Source: Magnetospirillum sp902729445
GTDB lineage: Bacteria; Pseudomonadota; Alphaproteobacteria; Rhodospirillales; Magnetospirillaceae
DNA: 64,000 nucleotides
Assembly: GCF_902729445.1 (NCBI RefSeq)
Contig: NZ_CACVCE010000005.1
Coordinates: forward strand, 45,558 to 109,557
Reading direction: 5' to 3'
Positions 43,633 through 52,685 of this stretch are shown one piece after another; position 1 is the stretch's first letter, and each line of letters starts with the position of its first letter. The notes beneath the pieces were generated by a model. It was not told the DNA's origin and did not search any database. It was given only the letters and a program-made list of their open reading frames with translations. The position numbers and the translations under genes were made by a program.

Positions 43633-44693
43633 CACAATCGCAGCGCCTGCGCTTCTGGCTGATCGGACTGGCGGTCTTTCTGGCCCTGCTGTGGCTGCTG
43701 AAGGGCATGCTGCTGCCCTTCGTCGCCGGCATGGTCATCGCCTATTTCCTGGACCCGCTGGCCGACCGGCTGGAAGCCTTGGGCCTGTCGCGCACGCTGG
43801 CCACCGCCATCGTCACCGGCGGTTTCTTCCTGGTCTTCTTCGGCATCCTGGTGGTGCTGCTGCCGCTGCTGGAACATCAAGTCGTCGAGTTCGTCCACCG
43901 CGTTCCCGGCTATATCGACACCCTGGAAGCCCGGATCGAGCCCTTGATCCTCGAGATCAAGCGCAAGCTGTCCAAGGGCGATATCGAGAAGCTGCGCAGC
44001 TCGGCCGGCGAATATGCCGGCACGGCCGTCACCTGGGGCATCGGCGTGATCAAGGGCATGCTGAGCGGCGGCCTGGCGATCTTGAACCTGTTGTCCTTGC
44101 TGTTCATCACCCCCATCGTCGCCTTCTACCTGGTCCATGACTGGGATGTCATCAAGGCCAAGATCGATAGCTGGCTGCCGCGCGACCATGCCGACACCAT
44201 CCGCGCCCAGCTGCGCGAGATCGATCGCACCATTTCCGGCTTCGTGCGCGGCCAGGCCAGCGTCTGTCTGGCCATGGCCGCCTTCTATGGGCTGGGCCTG
44301 TCGCTGGTCGGGCTGGACCTGGGTCTGGTCATCGGCCTGGGCGCCGGATTATTCTCGTTCGTGCCCTATCTGGGGGTGATCTCGGGCTTCGTCGCCGGTG
44401 TCGCCCTGGGCTTCGCCCAGACCCAAGGCTGGGAACTGCCCGGACTGGTCGCCATGGTGTTCGCCGCCGGTCAGGTGCTGGAAGGCAATTTCCTGACGCC
44501 CAAGCTGGTGGGCAGCAAGGTCGGGCTGCATCCGGTGTGGATCATCTTCGCCCTGTTGGCCTTCGGCAGCCTGTTCGGCTTCGTCGGTCTGCTGCTGGCG
44601 GTGCCGCTGGCCGCCGTCATCGGCGTGCTGGTGCGCTTCGCCATGGGCCGCTATCTGGTCAGCCGACTGTATCACGGCGACGGCGTGCCGTGA
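43629..44693 (+). CDS. AI-2E/PerM-family membrane exporter
   Basis: A 354-residue integral membrane protein of the AI-2E family transporter (TqsA/PerM/YdiK) type. Paired TM helices at the N-terminus include LLPFVAGMVIAYFLDPLAD, a long cytoplasmic amphipathic region follows, and the C-terminal cluster holds PYLGVISGFVAG and the family motif GNFLTPKLVGSKVGLHPVW. The ATG overlaps the DUF2066 stop. The substrate is uncertain; some relatives export AI-2 or ions. Confidence 0.9.
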   Translation: MTQSQRLRFWLIGLAVFLALLWLLKGMLLPFVAGMVIAYFLDPLADRLEALGLSRTLATAIVTGGFFLVFFGILVVLLPLLEHQVVEFVHRVPGYIDTLEARIEPLILEIKRKLSKGDIEKLRSSAGEYAGTAVTWGIGVIKGMLSGGLAILNLLSLLFITPIVAFYLVHDWDVIKAKIDSWLPRDHADTIRAQLREIDRTISGFVRGQASVCLAMAAFYGLGLSLVGLDLGLVIGLGAGLFSFVPYLGVISGFVAGVALGFAQTQGWELPGLVAMVFAAGQVLEGNFLTPKLVGSKVGLHPVWIIFALLAFGSLFGFVGLLLAVPLAAVIGVLVRFAMGRYLVSRLYHGDGVP

Positions 44694-45376
44694 CTGGCGG
44701 TCAACTGCCGTTGACGCTGCCGCATCGGCCCGCTTTGGGGCGCGAGGATTTCCTGACCGCCGCCTGCAACGAGCAGGCGGTGGCCTGGCTGGAACGCTGG
44801 CCGGACTGGCCGGTCCATGCCTTGGCGCTGTTCGGGCCGCCCGGCTGCGGCAAAAGCCACCTGCTGGCCGCCTTCGCCGCCGCCCAGGACGGCGTTGTCA
44901 TCATCGACCGGGCGGCACTGACGGTGGCGATGGTGCCCGATCTGGTCGAGAAGGCGCGGGTGGTGGCGGTCGATCGGCTGGACGAAAGCGACGACGGCGA
45001 GGACGCGCTGTTCCATCTGTGGAACCTGACCAAGGAAACCGGCCGTCACCTGCTGCTGGCCGGGCGCGAGGCGCCGGCCCGGCTGGGCGTGCGCCTGCCC
45101 GACCTGCGGTCCCGGCTGTCGTCGGTGCTGGCCGTCGGCATCGGCGCGCCCGATGAATCCTTGCTGGCCGCCGTGCTGGTCAAGCTGTTCGCCGACCGTC
45201 AACTGAAGGTGACGGCCGATTTGGTCAGTTATACCTTAAGCCGGTCGGAACGCAGCTTCGCCGCCATTGGCCGGGTGGTGGACGCGCTGGATCGCGCCTC
45301 GCTGGCGGCGCATCGCGCCGTCACGGTGCCGCTGGCCCGCGCCGTGCTGGAATCCTTGGACACGGAGGAACGCTGA
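44690..45376 (+). CDS. hdaA: DnaA regulator HdaA/Hda-like AAA protein
   Basis: A 228-residue truncated DnaA relative. Walker A is FGPPGCGKSHLL and Walker B VVAVDRLDE; it has sensor regions but lacks the DnaA DNA-binding domain. The N-terminal QLPLTLPHRPALGREDF holds a clamp-binding QLPLTL peptide, as in Hda, which docks on DnaN to drive hydrolysis of DnaA-ATP. It begins with a GTG overlapping the previous stop. It should limit replication initiation after replisome loading. Confidence 0.92.
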   Translation: MTGGQLPLTLPHRPALGREDFLTAACNEQAVAWLERWPDWPVHALALFGPPGCGKSHLLAAFAAAQDGVVIIDRAALTVAMVPDLVEKARVVAVDRLDESDDGEDALFHLWNLTKETGRHLLLAGREAPARLGVRLPDLRSRLSSVLAVGIGAPDESLLAAVLVKLFADRQLKVTADLVSYTLSRSERSFAAIGRVVDALDRASLAAHRAVTVPLARAVLESLDTEER

Positions 45377-46155
45377 TGGATCTGGGGCTTTCGGGCCGGC
45401 GCGCCCTGGTTTGCGCCGCCAGTCGTGGGCTGGGCAAAGCCTGCGCCCTGGCCTTGGCCGCCGAGGGCTGCGAGGTGTTGATCATCGCGCGCCGCCCCGA
45501 CATTCTGGCCCATGCCGCCGACGACATCCACCAACAGACCGGCGCCAAGGTGGAAGCCGTCGCCGCCGACGTCACGACGCCGGAAGGCCGGGCCCGCGTC
45601 CTGGCGGCGATGCCCGACCCGGACATCCTGGTGACCAATGCCGGCGGCCCGCCGCCCGGGGATTTCCATGATTGGGATCGCGACACCTGGATCAAGGCGC
45701 TGGACGCCAACATGCTGGCCCCGATCGAGCTGATCAAGGCCACCATCGATTCCATGATGGTTCGGCGCTGGGGCCGCATCGTCAACATCACCTCGGGTGC
45801 GGTCAAGGCCCCGATCGACGTGCTGGGCCTGTCGAACGGGGCGCGTTCCGGCCTGACCGGCTTCGTCGCTGGATTGGCGCGGGCCAGCATCCGCCACGGC
45901 GTCACCATCAACAACCTGCTGCCGGGCCCGTTCGACACCGACCGGCTGGCGCAGGTATTGGCGGCCCAGGCGGCCAAGGATGGGGTCGCGGTGGAAGAAG
46001 CCGCGCGGCGCCGCGCCGGGGCCAATCCGGCGGGGCGCTTCGGCGACCCGGCCGAATTCGGCGCCTTCTGCGCCTTTCTGTGTTCCGATCAGGCCGGCTA
46101 CATGACCGGTCAGAACATCTTGCTGGATGGCGGCGCTTATCCGGGGGTGTTCTGA
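45376..46155 (+). CDS. Divergent short-chain dehydrogenase lacking YxxxK
   Basis: A 259-residue Rossmann protein of the SDR superfamily. The cofactor site is CAASRGLGKACALALA (normally TGxxxGIG). NAGG, the active-site Ser in NITSGA and the C-terminal GQNILLDGGAYPG are kept. Where the catalytic Tyr-xxx-Lys should be, it reads LSNGARSGLTG, so Tyr and Lys are replaced by Asn and Arg. A beta-ketoacyl-reductase-like SDR subgroup with an imperfect tetrad is known. Start overlaps the hdaA stop (TGATG). Confidence 0.88.
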   Translation: MDLGLSGRRALVCAASRGLGKACALALAAEGCEVLIIARRPDILAHAADDIHQQTGAKVEAVAADVTTPEGRARVLAAMPDPDILVTNAGGPPPGDFHDWDRDTWIKALDANMLAPIELIKATIDSMMVRRWGRIVNITSGAVKAPIDVLGLSNGARSGLTGFVAGLARASIRHGVTINNLLPGPFDTDRLAQVLAAQAAKDGVAVEEAARRRAGANPAGRFGDPAEFGAFCAFLCSDQAGYMTGQNILLDGGAYPGVF

Positions 46156-46212
46156 CGTGCTCGGGGAACAGTACACCGAGGCGAAGCCGAGGGACTTTTT
46201 CCCGCAGCAGCC

Positions 46213-47439
46213 TTACTGGCCTCGGACCACCTTCAAGGCGCGGTCCAGTTGCGGGTCCGATCCCTCGACCGGTTCGGTGACGATGTCGGGGGTGATGCCG
46301 ACCTTATCGACCGGCTGGGTGCTGGGGCGCAGATAACGCGACGTCGTCACCCGCATGCCGCCTTCCGACAGGTCCAGGATGGTCTGGACGCTGCCCTTGC
46401 CGAAGCTTTTCTGGCCGACCAGAACGGCGCGGCGGTGATCCTTCAGGGCGCCGGCGACGATTTCCGAGGCCGACGCGCTGCCGCCGTCGATCAACACCAC
46501 GATGGGCAGGCCAGGCATGATCTCGCCGATCCGGCCGCTATAGACCTGGCGGTCCTGGCTGCGGCGCCCGGTGGTCGAGACGATGGGGACGTCACCCAGG
46601 AACAGGTCGGCGACGGCGATGGCCTGGTCCAGCAGGCCGCCCGGGTTGCGGCGCAGATCCAGGACGATCCCCTTGAGCCGGCCACCGGCCGCCTTTTCCA
46701 GATCCAGCAGGGTCGAGCGCAGGTTGGCGGCGGTGCCGCCGGCGAACTGGGTGACGCGGACATAGGCGACGTCGGACCCGTCCAGACGGCCCTTGACCGC
46801 CTGCAACTGGATGATTTCGCGCTTCAGGACCACGTCGCGGGTGACGCCGTTGGTGGTGGCGAGCGTCAAGGTGACCGGGGTGCCGACCTTGCCCCTGATC
46901 TTCGACACCACCTGCATCAGGGATTGGCCGGCGGTCGGCGTGCCATCGACCTTCAAGATACGGTCGTCTACCTTGATGCCGGCGCGGGCGGCGGGGGTGT
47001 CGTCGATGGGGGCGACCACCACCACCTGGTCTTCCTTCATGGTCAGTTCCATGCCGACGCCGCCGAACTGGCCGGAAAACGACGTCCGCATGTCGTCCAT
47101 GTCGGCCGGGGTCAGATAGGCGGTGTGCGGGTCCAGCACCTCGCTCATCGCCGTGGTCGCCGCCTTGAAGGCGTCGTCGGGGCTTTGCGGCGGCTTCAAC
47201 TCGCGGACCGCCTTGGCGGCGGCCTCGCTGATCTGGTGCGATTCCTTGGGCTCGACATAGACCTCGACGATCTTGCTGATCATCTCGTCCAGCAATTCCG
47301 CCTTGGCCTTGGCCTTGGGCGTCTCGAGCCCGGCCTGGCTGAAGGCCTGGGTCAGCAAGGCGCGGTCGGCACGGTCCGCCAGCGAGGCGCCGGAAATCAG
47401 GATCAGAACGGAAAATGCGGCCAGGAACAGTCTGTTCAT
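46213..47439 (-). CDS. ctpA: C-terminal processing protease, S41 family
   Basis: A 408-residue exported protease with a signal peptide (MNRLFLAAFSVLILISGASL). A PDZ domain (about 95-175; GVGMELTMKEDQVVVVAPID) is followed by the S41 catalytic domain with VLDLRRNPGGLLDQA. The Ser nucleophile is in DGGSASASEIVAGAL and the general-base Lys in GQKSFGKGSVQT. It trims C-termini of periplasmic proteins. It is convergent with the SDR gene. Confidence 0.94.
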   Translation of the reverse strand: MNRLFLAAFSVLILISGASLADRADRALLTQAFSQAGLETPKAKAKAELLDEMISKIVEVYVEPKESHQISEAAAKAVRELKPPQSPDDAFKAATTAMSEVLDPHTAYLTPADMDDMRTSFSGQFGGVGMELTMKEDQVVVVAPIDDTPAARAGIKVDDRILKVDGTPTAGQSLMQVVSKIRGKVGTPVTLTLATTNGVTRDVVLKREIIQLQAVKGRLDGSDVAYVRVTQFAGGTAANLRSTLLDLEKAAGGRLKGIVLDLRRNPGGLLDQAIAVADLFLGDVPIVSTTGRRSQDRQVYSGRIGEIMPGLPIVVLIDGGSASASEIVAGALKDHRRAVLVGQKSFGKGSVQTILDLSEGGMRVTTSRYLRPSTQPVDKVGITPDIVTEPVEGSDPQLDRALKVVRGQ

Positions 47440-47498
47440 GACCGCATTGTGACGCAGGCGGCGGGGAAGGAAAACCCCCCGCCGACAAAATCTAGGGA

Positions 47499-47762
47499 TC
47501 AATGTCCCAATTCGGGATGGGCAAGGCGGAATTCGCACAATCCGTGGGCGCAGTCCGCCGCGATGGCCAGGTGATGGTCGCAGGCCAGCTTGGCCTCGGC
47601 CTCCAGCACCGCCTCGATTTCGGCCGGGCCGTCGGGACGGTCCAGCACCTCTTCCGCCCATTCGGCGGCGACGATGGTGGGGATGTGCTTGAAACAGGCG
47701 ACGGAATCGACCTGTTCCGGCGTTAGGCCACTGAAGGCGATGCAATCTACCAGGGACAACAT
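47499..47762 (-). CDS. Small hypothetical protein
   Basis: An 87-residue acidic protein starting MLSLVDCIAFSGLTPEQVDS after GGGGAG at good spacing. It has several His and Cys residues near the C-terminus (CDHHLAIAADCAHGLCEF), which could bind a metal. No family is recognised. It lies 59 bases upstream of ctpA on the same strand. Confidence 0.6.
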   Translation of the reverse strand: MLSLVDCIAFSGLTPEQVDSVACFKHIPTIVAAEWAEEVLDRPDGPAEIEAVLEAEAKLACDHHLAIAADCAHGLCEFRLAHPELGH

Positions 47763-48044
47763 GGGCGGCACTCCCCTGATCGTTTCCGAATGGGAGGCTC
47801 GGGTTCGTTCCCGGGCCCGGAATGGTGAAGAAAACACTAACACAGACGCCGGGTTTCCAAGAATGCAAAAAGTTGATGGGTAGGATGAATTTCGAACTAC
47901 ATATTGCGGTGCACCTAAGAATGTTTGCCAAATGCTGCAGGTGCTTCTTGGCCTTGTCGAACAAATACGGACGAATGTTCTTTTCTATGCTTGGCGGCCA
48001 GCGCGGCCTTGACCGGGGCGGTGCGGGCGCGTCACACTTGGCGG

Positions 48045-48290
48045 ATGTTCGGGAAAATCCTGCTGACCGTCGCGGTCGTCGCCATCATCTGGTTCGGTTT
48101 CAAGTTCGCCCAGCGCCTGTTGGAGCAAAAGGCGAGGCGCGACCCGGACCAGCCGGCCGCCGGGCCGCGCCCGGTGTTTCGTCCTGATCCGGACGGCGAA
48201 AGCGTTCAGGATCTGGTCAAGTGCCCGGCCTGCTCGACATGGCGGTCGGCCAAACAGGGGCATTGCGGCCTTGAGAAATGTCCTTACTAG
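48045..48290 (+). CDS. Single-TM zinc-ribbon-like small protein
   Basis: An 81-residue protein. One TM helix (about 3-20; KILLTVAVVAIIWFGFKFAQ) is followed by a Pro/Arg-rich linker and a C-terminal LVKCPACSTW...HCGLEKCPY with four cysteines in a zinc-ribbon spacing. GGCGG precedes the ATG closely. It overlaps the next lipoprotein gene by 20 bases. The function is unknown. Confidence 0.7.
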   Translation: MFGKILLTVAVVAIIWFGFKFAQRLLEQKARRDPDQPAAGPRPVFRPDPDGESVQDLVKCPACSTWRSAKQGHCGLEKCPY

Positions 48291-48684
48291 CCTGATCCTG
48301 CTGGCCTTGGCGGGCTGCAGCCTGCCGGCGCCCGACCAGCCGGCGTGGCACGGCCGCATGGGCCGGTTTATCGGCCTGGTGGCCCAATGCGGCTGTTCGG
48401 ATATCACCCCCGACCGGGCCGTGGCCGATTATCTCAAGGCGGTGGACGGACGATACGCCCAAGCCGATCTGGTGGCGATGAAGGGCTATGTCGCCGACGG
48501 CGCTGTCGAGCGCTATGACAACCAGATCGAAATCTGCAAGGAAGTGTGCGGCCAGGCCTGCATGGTCAACGCGGTGGCCCAGCCGATGGGCGGGCGCACC
48601 ATCCCCGGCGTGGCCGCCTGCCCGGTATCGGAACGCGACCTGCATTTGACCCCGGGCCGGTTCGACGGGCCGAACAGGCTTTAG
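48271..48684 (+). CDS. Predicted lipoprotein, TTG start
   Basis: A 137-residue protein beginning at TTG (48271), which gives a lipoprotein signal MRNVLTSLILLALAGCS with lipobox LAGC. The mature part has several Cys pairs (QCGCSD, ICKEVCGQAC). It overlaps the upstream gene. No family is recognised. Confidence 0.7.
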   Translation: MRNVLTSLILLALAGCSLPAPDQPAWHGRMGRFIGLVAQCGCSDITPDRAVADYLKAVDGRYAQADLVAMKGYVADGAVERYDNQIEICKEVCGQACMVNAVAQPMGGRTIPGVAACPVSERDLHLTPGRFDGPNRL

Positions 48685-48717
48685 AGCGGCGCGCCTTTCA
48701 TCAGAGGCGGGCCGCTC
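48684..48717. terminator. Bidirectional hairpin between lipoprotein gene and coxC
   Basis: GAGCGGC (48684-48690) pairs with GCCGCTC (48711-48717), with an inner CGCCT/AGGCG extension. It sits between convergent genes. No T run, so efficiency is uncertain. Confidence 0.6.
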
Positions 48718-48782
48718 CGGCGAGCATTGAGCGAGCGGCCAAGCCGCCGGAGGCGGCGCCCGGCGAGGGCACTTGAAAATGG

Positions 48783-49583
48783 CTAGCTGTTGCCCCACCA
48801 ATAGACCCAGACGAACAGGAACAGCCACACCACATCGACGAAGTGCCAGTACCAGGCGGCGGCCTCGAAGCCGACATGCTGCTTGGGCGTGAAGTCGCCC
48901 TTGACGGCGCGGGCCAGGCACACGGCCAGGAAGCACACGCCGACGAAGACGTGGAAGCCGTGGAAGCCGGTGGCCATGTAGAACACCGACGGATAGACGC
49001 CGTCCTGGAAGCCGAAGGTGGCCTGGCCGTATTCATAGACCTGCAGCGACAGGAACAAGGCGCCCAGCACGACGCTGAGCGCCAGCCCGCCTTTCAGGGC
49101 GGTGCGGTTGCCTTCGCGCAGGCCGTGATGGGCCCAGTTCACCGTCGCCCCGGAACTCAGCAGGATCAGGGTGTTGATGAAGGGCAGGGTCCAGGTGTGC
49201 AAGGGCTCGATCCCGGCCGGCGGCCATTCGGGCACCAGTTGGTTGACCCCCAGGGCGGCGTTGAAGAAGGCCCAGAAGAAGGCGGCGAAGAACATCACCT
49301 CGCTGGCGATGAACAGCGCCATGCCGACCCGCAGGCCGTGCTGGACCTCTGCCGTATGGTCATGGCCGGAATTGGCCTCGCGCACCACGTCGCGCCACCA
49401 GCCAAGCCCGGTCAGCAGCACCAGGCCCAGGCCGACCAGCAGCCACAGGCGGTGGGCGTGGTCCTGGAAGTACTGGACCGCGCCATAGGCCAGGACAAAG
49501 GCCGCCACCGAGCCGACGAACGGCCACGGGCTGGGATTGACCAGATGATAGGGGTGATCGTGGTGCGAGGGGGATGCGCTCAT
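48783..49583 (-). CDS. coxC: Cytochrome c oxidase subunit III
   Basis: A 266-residue inner-membrane subunit of the aa3-type oxidase with seven TM helices. Opening PYHLVNPSPWPFVGSVAAFV, RVGMALFIASEVMFFAAFFW (conserved Glu), YMATGFHGFHVFVG and the end YWHFVDVVWLFLFVWVYWWG are diagnostic. Its ATG overlaps the ctaG stop. Confidence 0.97.
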   Translation of the reverse strand: MSASPSHHDHPYHLVNPSPWPFVGSVAAFVLAYGAVQYFQDHAHRLWLLVGLGLVLLTGLGWWRDVVREANSGHDHTAEVQHGLRVGMALFIASEVMFFAAFFWAFFNAALGVNQLVPEWPPAGIEPLHTWTLPFINTLILLSSGATVNWAHHGLREGNRTALKGGLALSVVLGALFLSLQVYEYGQATFGFQDGVYPSVFYMATGFHGFHVFVGVCFLAVCLARAVKGDFTPKQHVGFEAAAWYWHFVDVVWLFLFVWVYWWGNS

Positions 49584-50119
49584 GACCGGCCCTGCCTTTC
49601 GGGAACAAGGTAGAAGGTATAGGACAAGGTCACCGTGTCGACGTCCTCGGCCAGGCCGGGATCGACGAAGAAGCTGACCGGCAGTTCGGCGCTTTGGCCG
49701 GGCTCCAGCCGCTGCTCGGTGAAGCAGAAACATTCGGTCTTGTTGAAGGATTGGCCGGCCTTGTCGGGTGTCACGTTGAACACCGCCGTCCCCACCAAGG
49801 TCCGGGGCGAGCGGTTGGTGGCGCGATAGAAGGCCAGACTCGGCTCGCCCAGATGCACGCGCATCTGCCGCTGGATTGGCACGAACTCCCAATCGAGCCC
49901 CTTGGCCAGCCCCTTGGCCAGCGACGCATCGAACCGCACCGTCACCATCCTGGCCGAGGCCTCGGGCGGGACGTCCGTGGCGACACGCGGCGTGCCGCCG
50001 GCTCCGGTCAGCCGGCAGTAAAGACCGTAAAGCGGCACGCTGGCGGCCACCAGCCCGATCATCGCCGCCACGCCGGCCAGCGTGGCCAGGACGACGGGGC
50101 GATGGCGGCGCCGGTCCAT
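49580..50119 (-). CDS. ctaG: Cytochrome oxidase copper chaperone CtaG (Cox11)
   Basis: A 179-residue protein with an N-terminal membrane anchor (VLATLAGVAAMIGLVAASVP) and a periplasmic domain. The Cu(I)-binding CFCF motif is in KTECFCFTEQ, and VSFFVDP is near the end. It delivers copper to CuB of subunit I. The first cysteine of the family is in LYGLYC. It lies four bases after coxA and overlaps coxC. Confidence 0.95.
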   Translation of the reverse strand: MDRRRHRPVVLATLAGVAAMIGLVAASVPLYGLYCRLTGAGGTPRVATDVPPEASARMVTVRFDASLAKGLAKGLDWEFVPIQRQMRVHLGEPSLAFYRATNRSPRTLVGTAVFNVTPDKAGQSFNKTECFCFTEQRLEPGQSAELPVSFFVDPGLAEDVDTVTLSYTFYLVPERQGRS

Positions 50120-50123
50120 GGGG

Positions 50124-51698
50124 CTACTCCGCCGCCCGGTCGAAGCGGGGCAATTGTTCGAAGGAATGCAAAGGCGGCGGCGAACTGACCGTCCATTCCA
50201 AGGTGGTGGCGCCCACCCCCCATGGATTGGCGGCCACCTTGGCGCCGCTCGAGAAGGTGCGCCAGCAGATGAACACGAAAAGAAGTGCCGCGGCGAAAGC
50301 GATGTAAGCCCCGATCGAGCTGACCAGGTTCCAGCCGTGGAAGGCGTCGGGATAATCGGGGATACGGCGCGGCATGCCGGCAAGGCCCAGGAAATGCTGC
50401 GGGAAGAAGGTCAGGTTGACGCCGATGAAGGTCAGCCAGAAATGCAGCCTGCCCAGCCCTTCCGGGTATTGGCGTCCGCTCATCTTGCCGATCCAGTAAT
50501 AGAAGCCGGCGAACATGGCGAACACCGCGCCCAGGCTAAGGACATAGTGGAAATGGGCGACGACGTAGTAGGTGTCGTGCAGGGCGATGTCGATGCCGGA
50601 ATTGGCCAGAACCACCCCGGTCACGCCCCCGATGGTGAACAGGAAGACGAAGCCTGCCGCCCACAGCATCGGCACCTTGAACTCGATGGATCCGCCCCAC
50701 ATGGTGGCGATCCAGGAAAACACCTTGATGCCGGTGGGGATGGCGATGACCATGGTGGCGGCGGTGAAATAGGCCCTTGTATCGACGCCCAGGCCCACCG
50801 CGAACATGTGATGCGCCCACACCACAAAGCCGATTCCGCCGATCGAGACCATGGCATAGGCCATGGCCAGATAGCCGAAGACCGGCTTCTTCGAGAAGGT
50901 GGCGATGATGTGGCTGATGATGCCGAAGGCCGGCAGGATCATGATGTAGACTTCGGGGTGGCCGAAGAACCAGAACAGATGCTGGTACAAGATCGGGTCG
51001 CCGCCCTTGGCCGGGTTGAAGAAGCCGGTGCCGAAATTGCGGTCGGTCAGCACCATGGTCAGGGCGCCGGCCAGCACCGGCACCGCCAGCAGCAGCAAGA
51101 TGGCGGTGACCAGCATGGCCCAGGCGAACAGCGGCATGCGGTGGAAGCCCATGCCCGGCGCGCGCATGTTGACGATGGTGGTGATGAAGTTGATGGCGCC
51201 CAGGATCGACGACACGCCGGCGACATGAAGGGCCAGGATGGCGAAATCGACCGAGATGTCGGTGTGCCCGGTGACCGACAGCGGCGGGTAAAGGGTCCAG
51301 CCGGTGCCGACCCCGGCCCCGGTCAGCGCCGACAGCATCAACAGGGCGAAGGCCGGCGGCAGCAGCCAGAAACTGATATTGTTCATGCGCGGGAAGGCCA
51401 TGTCGGGGGCACCGATCATCAGCGGCACGAACCAGTTGCCGAAGCCGCCGATCAGGGCCGGCATCACCACGAAGAACACCATGATGACGCCGTGCGCGGT
51501 CAGGATGACGTTGTAAAGGTGGAAATCGCCGTCCAGGTATTGGATGCCGGGGTCCTGCAATTCCATGCGCATGAACACGCTCATGGCGCCGCCGATCAGG
51601 CCGGTGATCACCGAGAACACCAGGTACATGCTCCCGATGTCCTTGTGGTTGGTCGAATAAAGCCAGCGGGTCAGGCCATGCGGATAGGCGCTGCTCAT
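50124..51698 (-). CDS. coxA: Cytochrome c oxidase subunit I
   Basis: A 524-residue catalytic subunit with 12 TM helices. Heme a ligand in LTAHGVIMVFF, the CuB/cross-linked HPEVY (WFFGHPEVYIMILPAFG), the HH pair in WAHHMFAVG and heme a/a3 ligands in VVAHFHYVLS are all present. The E of the D-channel (HPEVY) and the K-channel region look intact, making this an aa3 A1-type proton pump. It overlaps the coxB stop by ATGA. Confidence 0.98.
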   Translation of the reverse strand: MSSAYPHGLTRWLYSTNHKDIGSMYLVFSVITGLIGGAMSVFMRMELQDPGIQYLDGDFHLYNVILTAHGVIMVFFVVMPALIGGFGNWFVPLMIGAPDMAFPRMNNISFWLLPPAFALLMLSALTGAGVGTGWTLYPPLSVTGHTDISVDFAILALHVAGVSSILGAINFITTIVNMRAPGMGFHRMPLFAWAMLVTAILLLLAVPVLAGALTMVLTDRNFGTGFFNPAKGGDPILYQHLFWFFGHPEVYIMILPAFGIISHIIATFSKKPVFGYLAMAYAMVSIGGIGFVVWAHHMFAVGLGVDTRAYFTAATMVIAIPTGIKVFSWIATMWGGSIEFKVPMLWAAGFVFLFTIGGVTGVVLANSGIDIALHDTYYVVAHFHYVLSLGAVFAMFAGFYYWIGKMSGRQYPEGLGRLHFWLTFIGVNLTFFPQHFLGLAGMPRRIPDYPDAFHGWNLVSSIGAYIAFAAALLFVFICWRTFSSGAKVAANPWGVGATTLEWTVSSPPPLHSFEQLPRFDRAAE

Positions 51699-52507
51699 CG
51701 GGCGCTCTCCCCTGAAAGGGCCACTTGCGGGGGTCTGGCGGCGAACTTGGTGCGGGCCTCGTCCAGCCAGGCGGTGAATTGCTCCTTCGGCACCGCGTGG
51801 ATCATGATCGGCATGAAGCCGTGGTTGACGCCGCACAGTTCGGAACATTGGCCGTAATAGGTGCCGGGCCGGTCGATGCGCACCCAGGTCTCGTTCAGGC
51901 GGCCGGGGACGGAATCGGTCTTCAGCCCCAGGGCCGGCACCGCCCACGAATGGATGACATCGTCGGCGGTCAGCTGGACCCGGATCGCCACGCCCACCGG
52001 CAGCACCACCGGATTGTCGGTGGTCAACAGCCGCAACTGCCCGGGCCGCAGGTCGGCCTCCTGGGTCATCAGCGCGTCGAACTTCAGATTGTGGTCGGGA
52101 TAATCGTAGCTCCAGTACCATTGGTGGCCGGTGACCTTCAGGGTCATCTCGGCGGCCTGGGTGCGGTCCATGAAGTAAAGCAGCTTCAGCGACGGAAAGG
52201 CGATCAGGAACAAGATCAGGGTCGGAATGGCGGTCCAGGCTATTTCCAGCTTGGTGTTGTGGGTCCACGTCGCCGGGACGGGGTTGCGCTTCTCGTGATA
52301 ACGCCACAGGCACCAGCCCAGCAGGGCGGTGACCAGGGCGACGATGGCGATGATCACCACGTTCACCAGCGTCGCCAGCTCGGTGATCCTGGCCATGGTC
52401 GGCGAGGCGGCGGCCTGGAAGCCGAAGGCCCAGGGGACCGGTTCGCTGGCTTGTGCCGCGGCCGAAGCCAGGAACAAGGCAAAGGCGTAATGGAAGGCCC
52501 GGGTCAT
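51695..52507 (-). CDS. coxB: Cytochrome c oxidase subunit II
   Basis: A 270-residue subunit with a signal peptide, two TM helices and a periplasmic CuA cupredoxin domain. The electron-entry GHQWYWSYDYPD and the CuA ligands CSELCGVNHGFMPI are intact. The ATG at 52507 follows GGAG at about 9 bases. It is first in the order coxB-coxA-ctaG-coxC. The genes ctaB and surf1 are not in the window. Confidence 0.97.
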   Translation of the reverse strand: MTRAFHYAFALFLASAAAQASEPVPWAFGFQAAASPTMARITELATLVNVVIIAIVALVTALLGWCLWRYHEKRNPVPATWTHNTKLEIAWTAIPTLILFLIAFPSLKLLYFMDRTQAAEMTLKVTGHQWYWSYDYPDHNLKFDALMTQEADLRPGQLRLLTTDNPVVLPVGVAIRVQLTADDVIHSWAVPALGLKTDSVPGRLNETWVRIDRPGTYYGQCSELCGVNHGFMPIMIHAVPKEQFTAWLDEARTKFAARPPQVALSGESAR

Positions 52508-52606
52508 CGGTGCGTCTCCGCCTGTCGTCCATGGGACAACCATAGGAGTGGGGATTGCGGTCAGGCCTGCCAATAGCTGGGGTGAAAAGAATCCCGGGCG
52601 AGGGGC

Positions 52607-52634
52607 TTGAAAAATTTGCTGCATATGCTATATA
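52607..52634 (+). promoter_or_regulatory. Sigma-70-like promoter of rhodanese gene
   Basis: TTGAAA (52607-52612), 16-base spacer, TATATA (52629-52634), with a GCATATGC palindrome (52621-52628) inside the spacer that could bind a repressor. The leader to the ATG is about 45 bases and AT-rich compared with its surroundings. Confidence 0.6.
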
Positions 52635-52685
52635 AGAAACATCTAATTATTAGGGCGAAGGCCCATCCCTGGAGTGGTTCGATCC

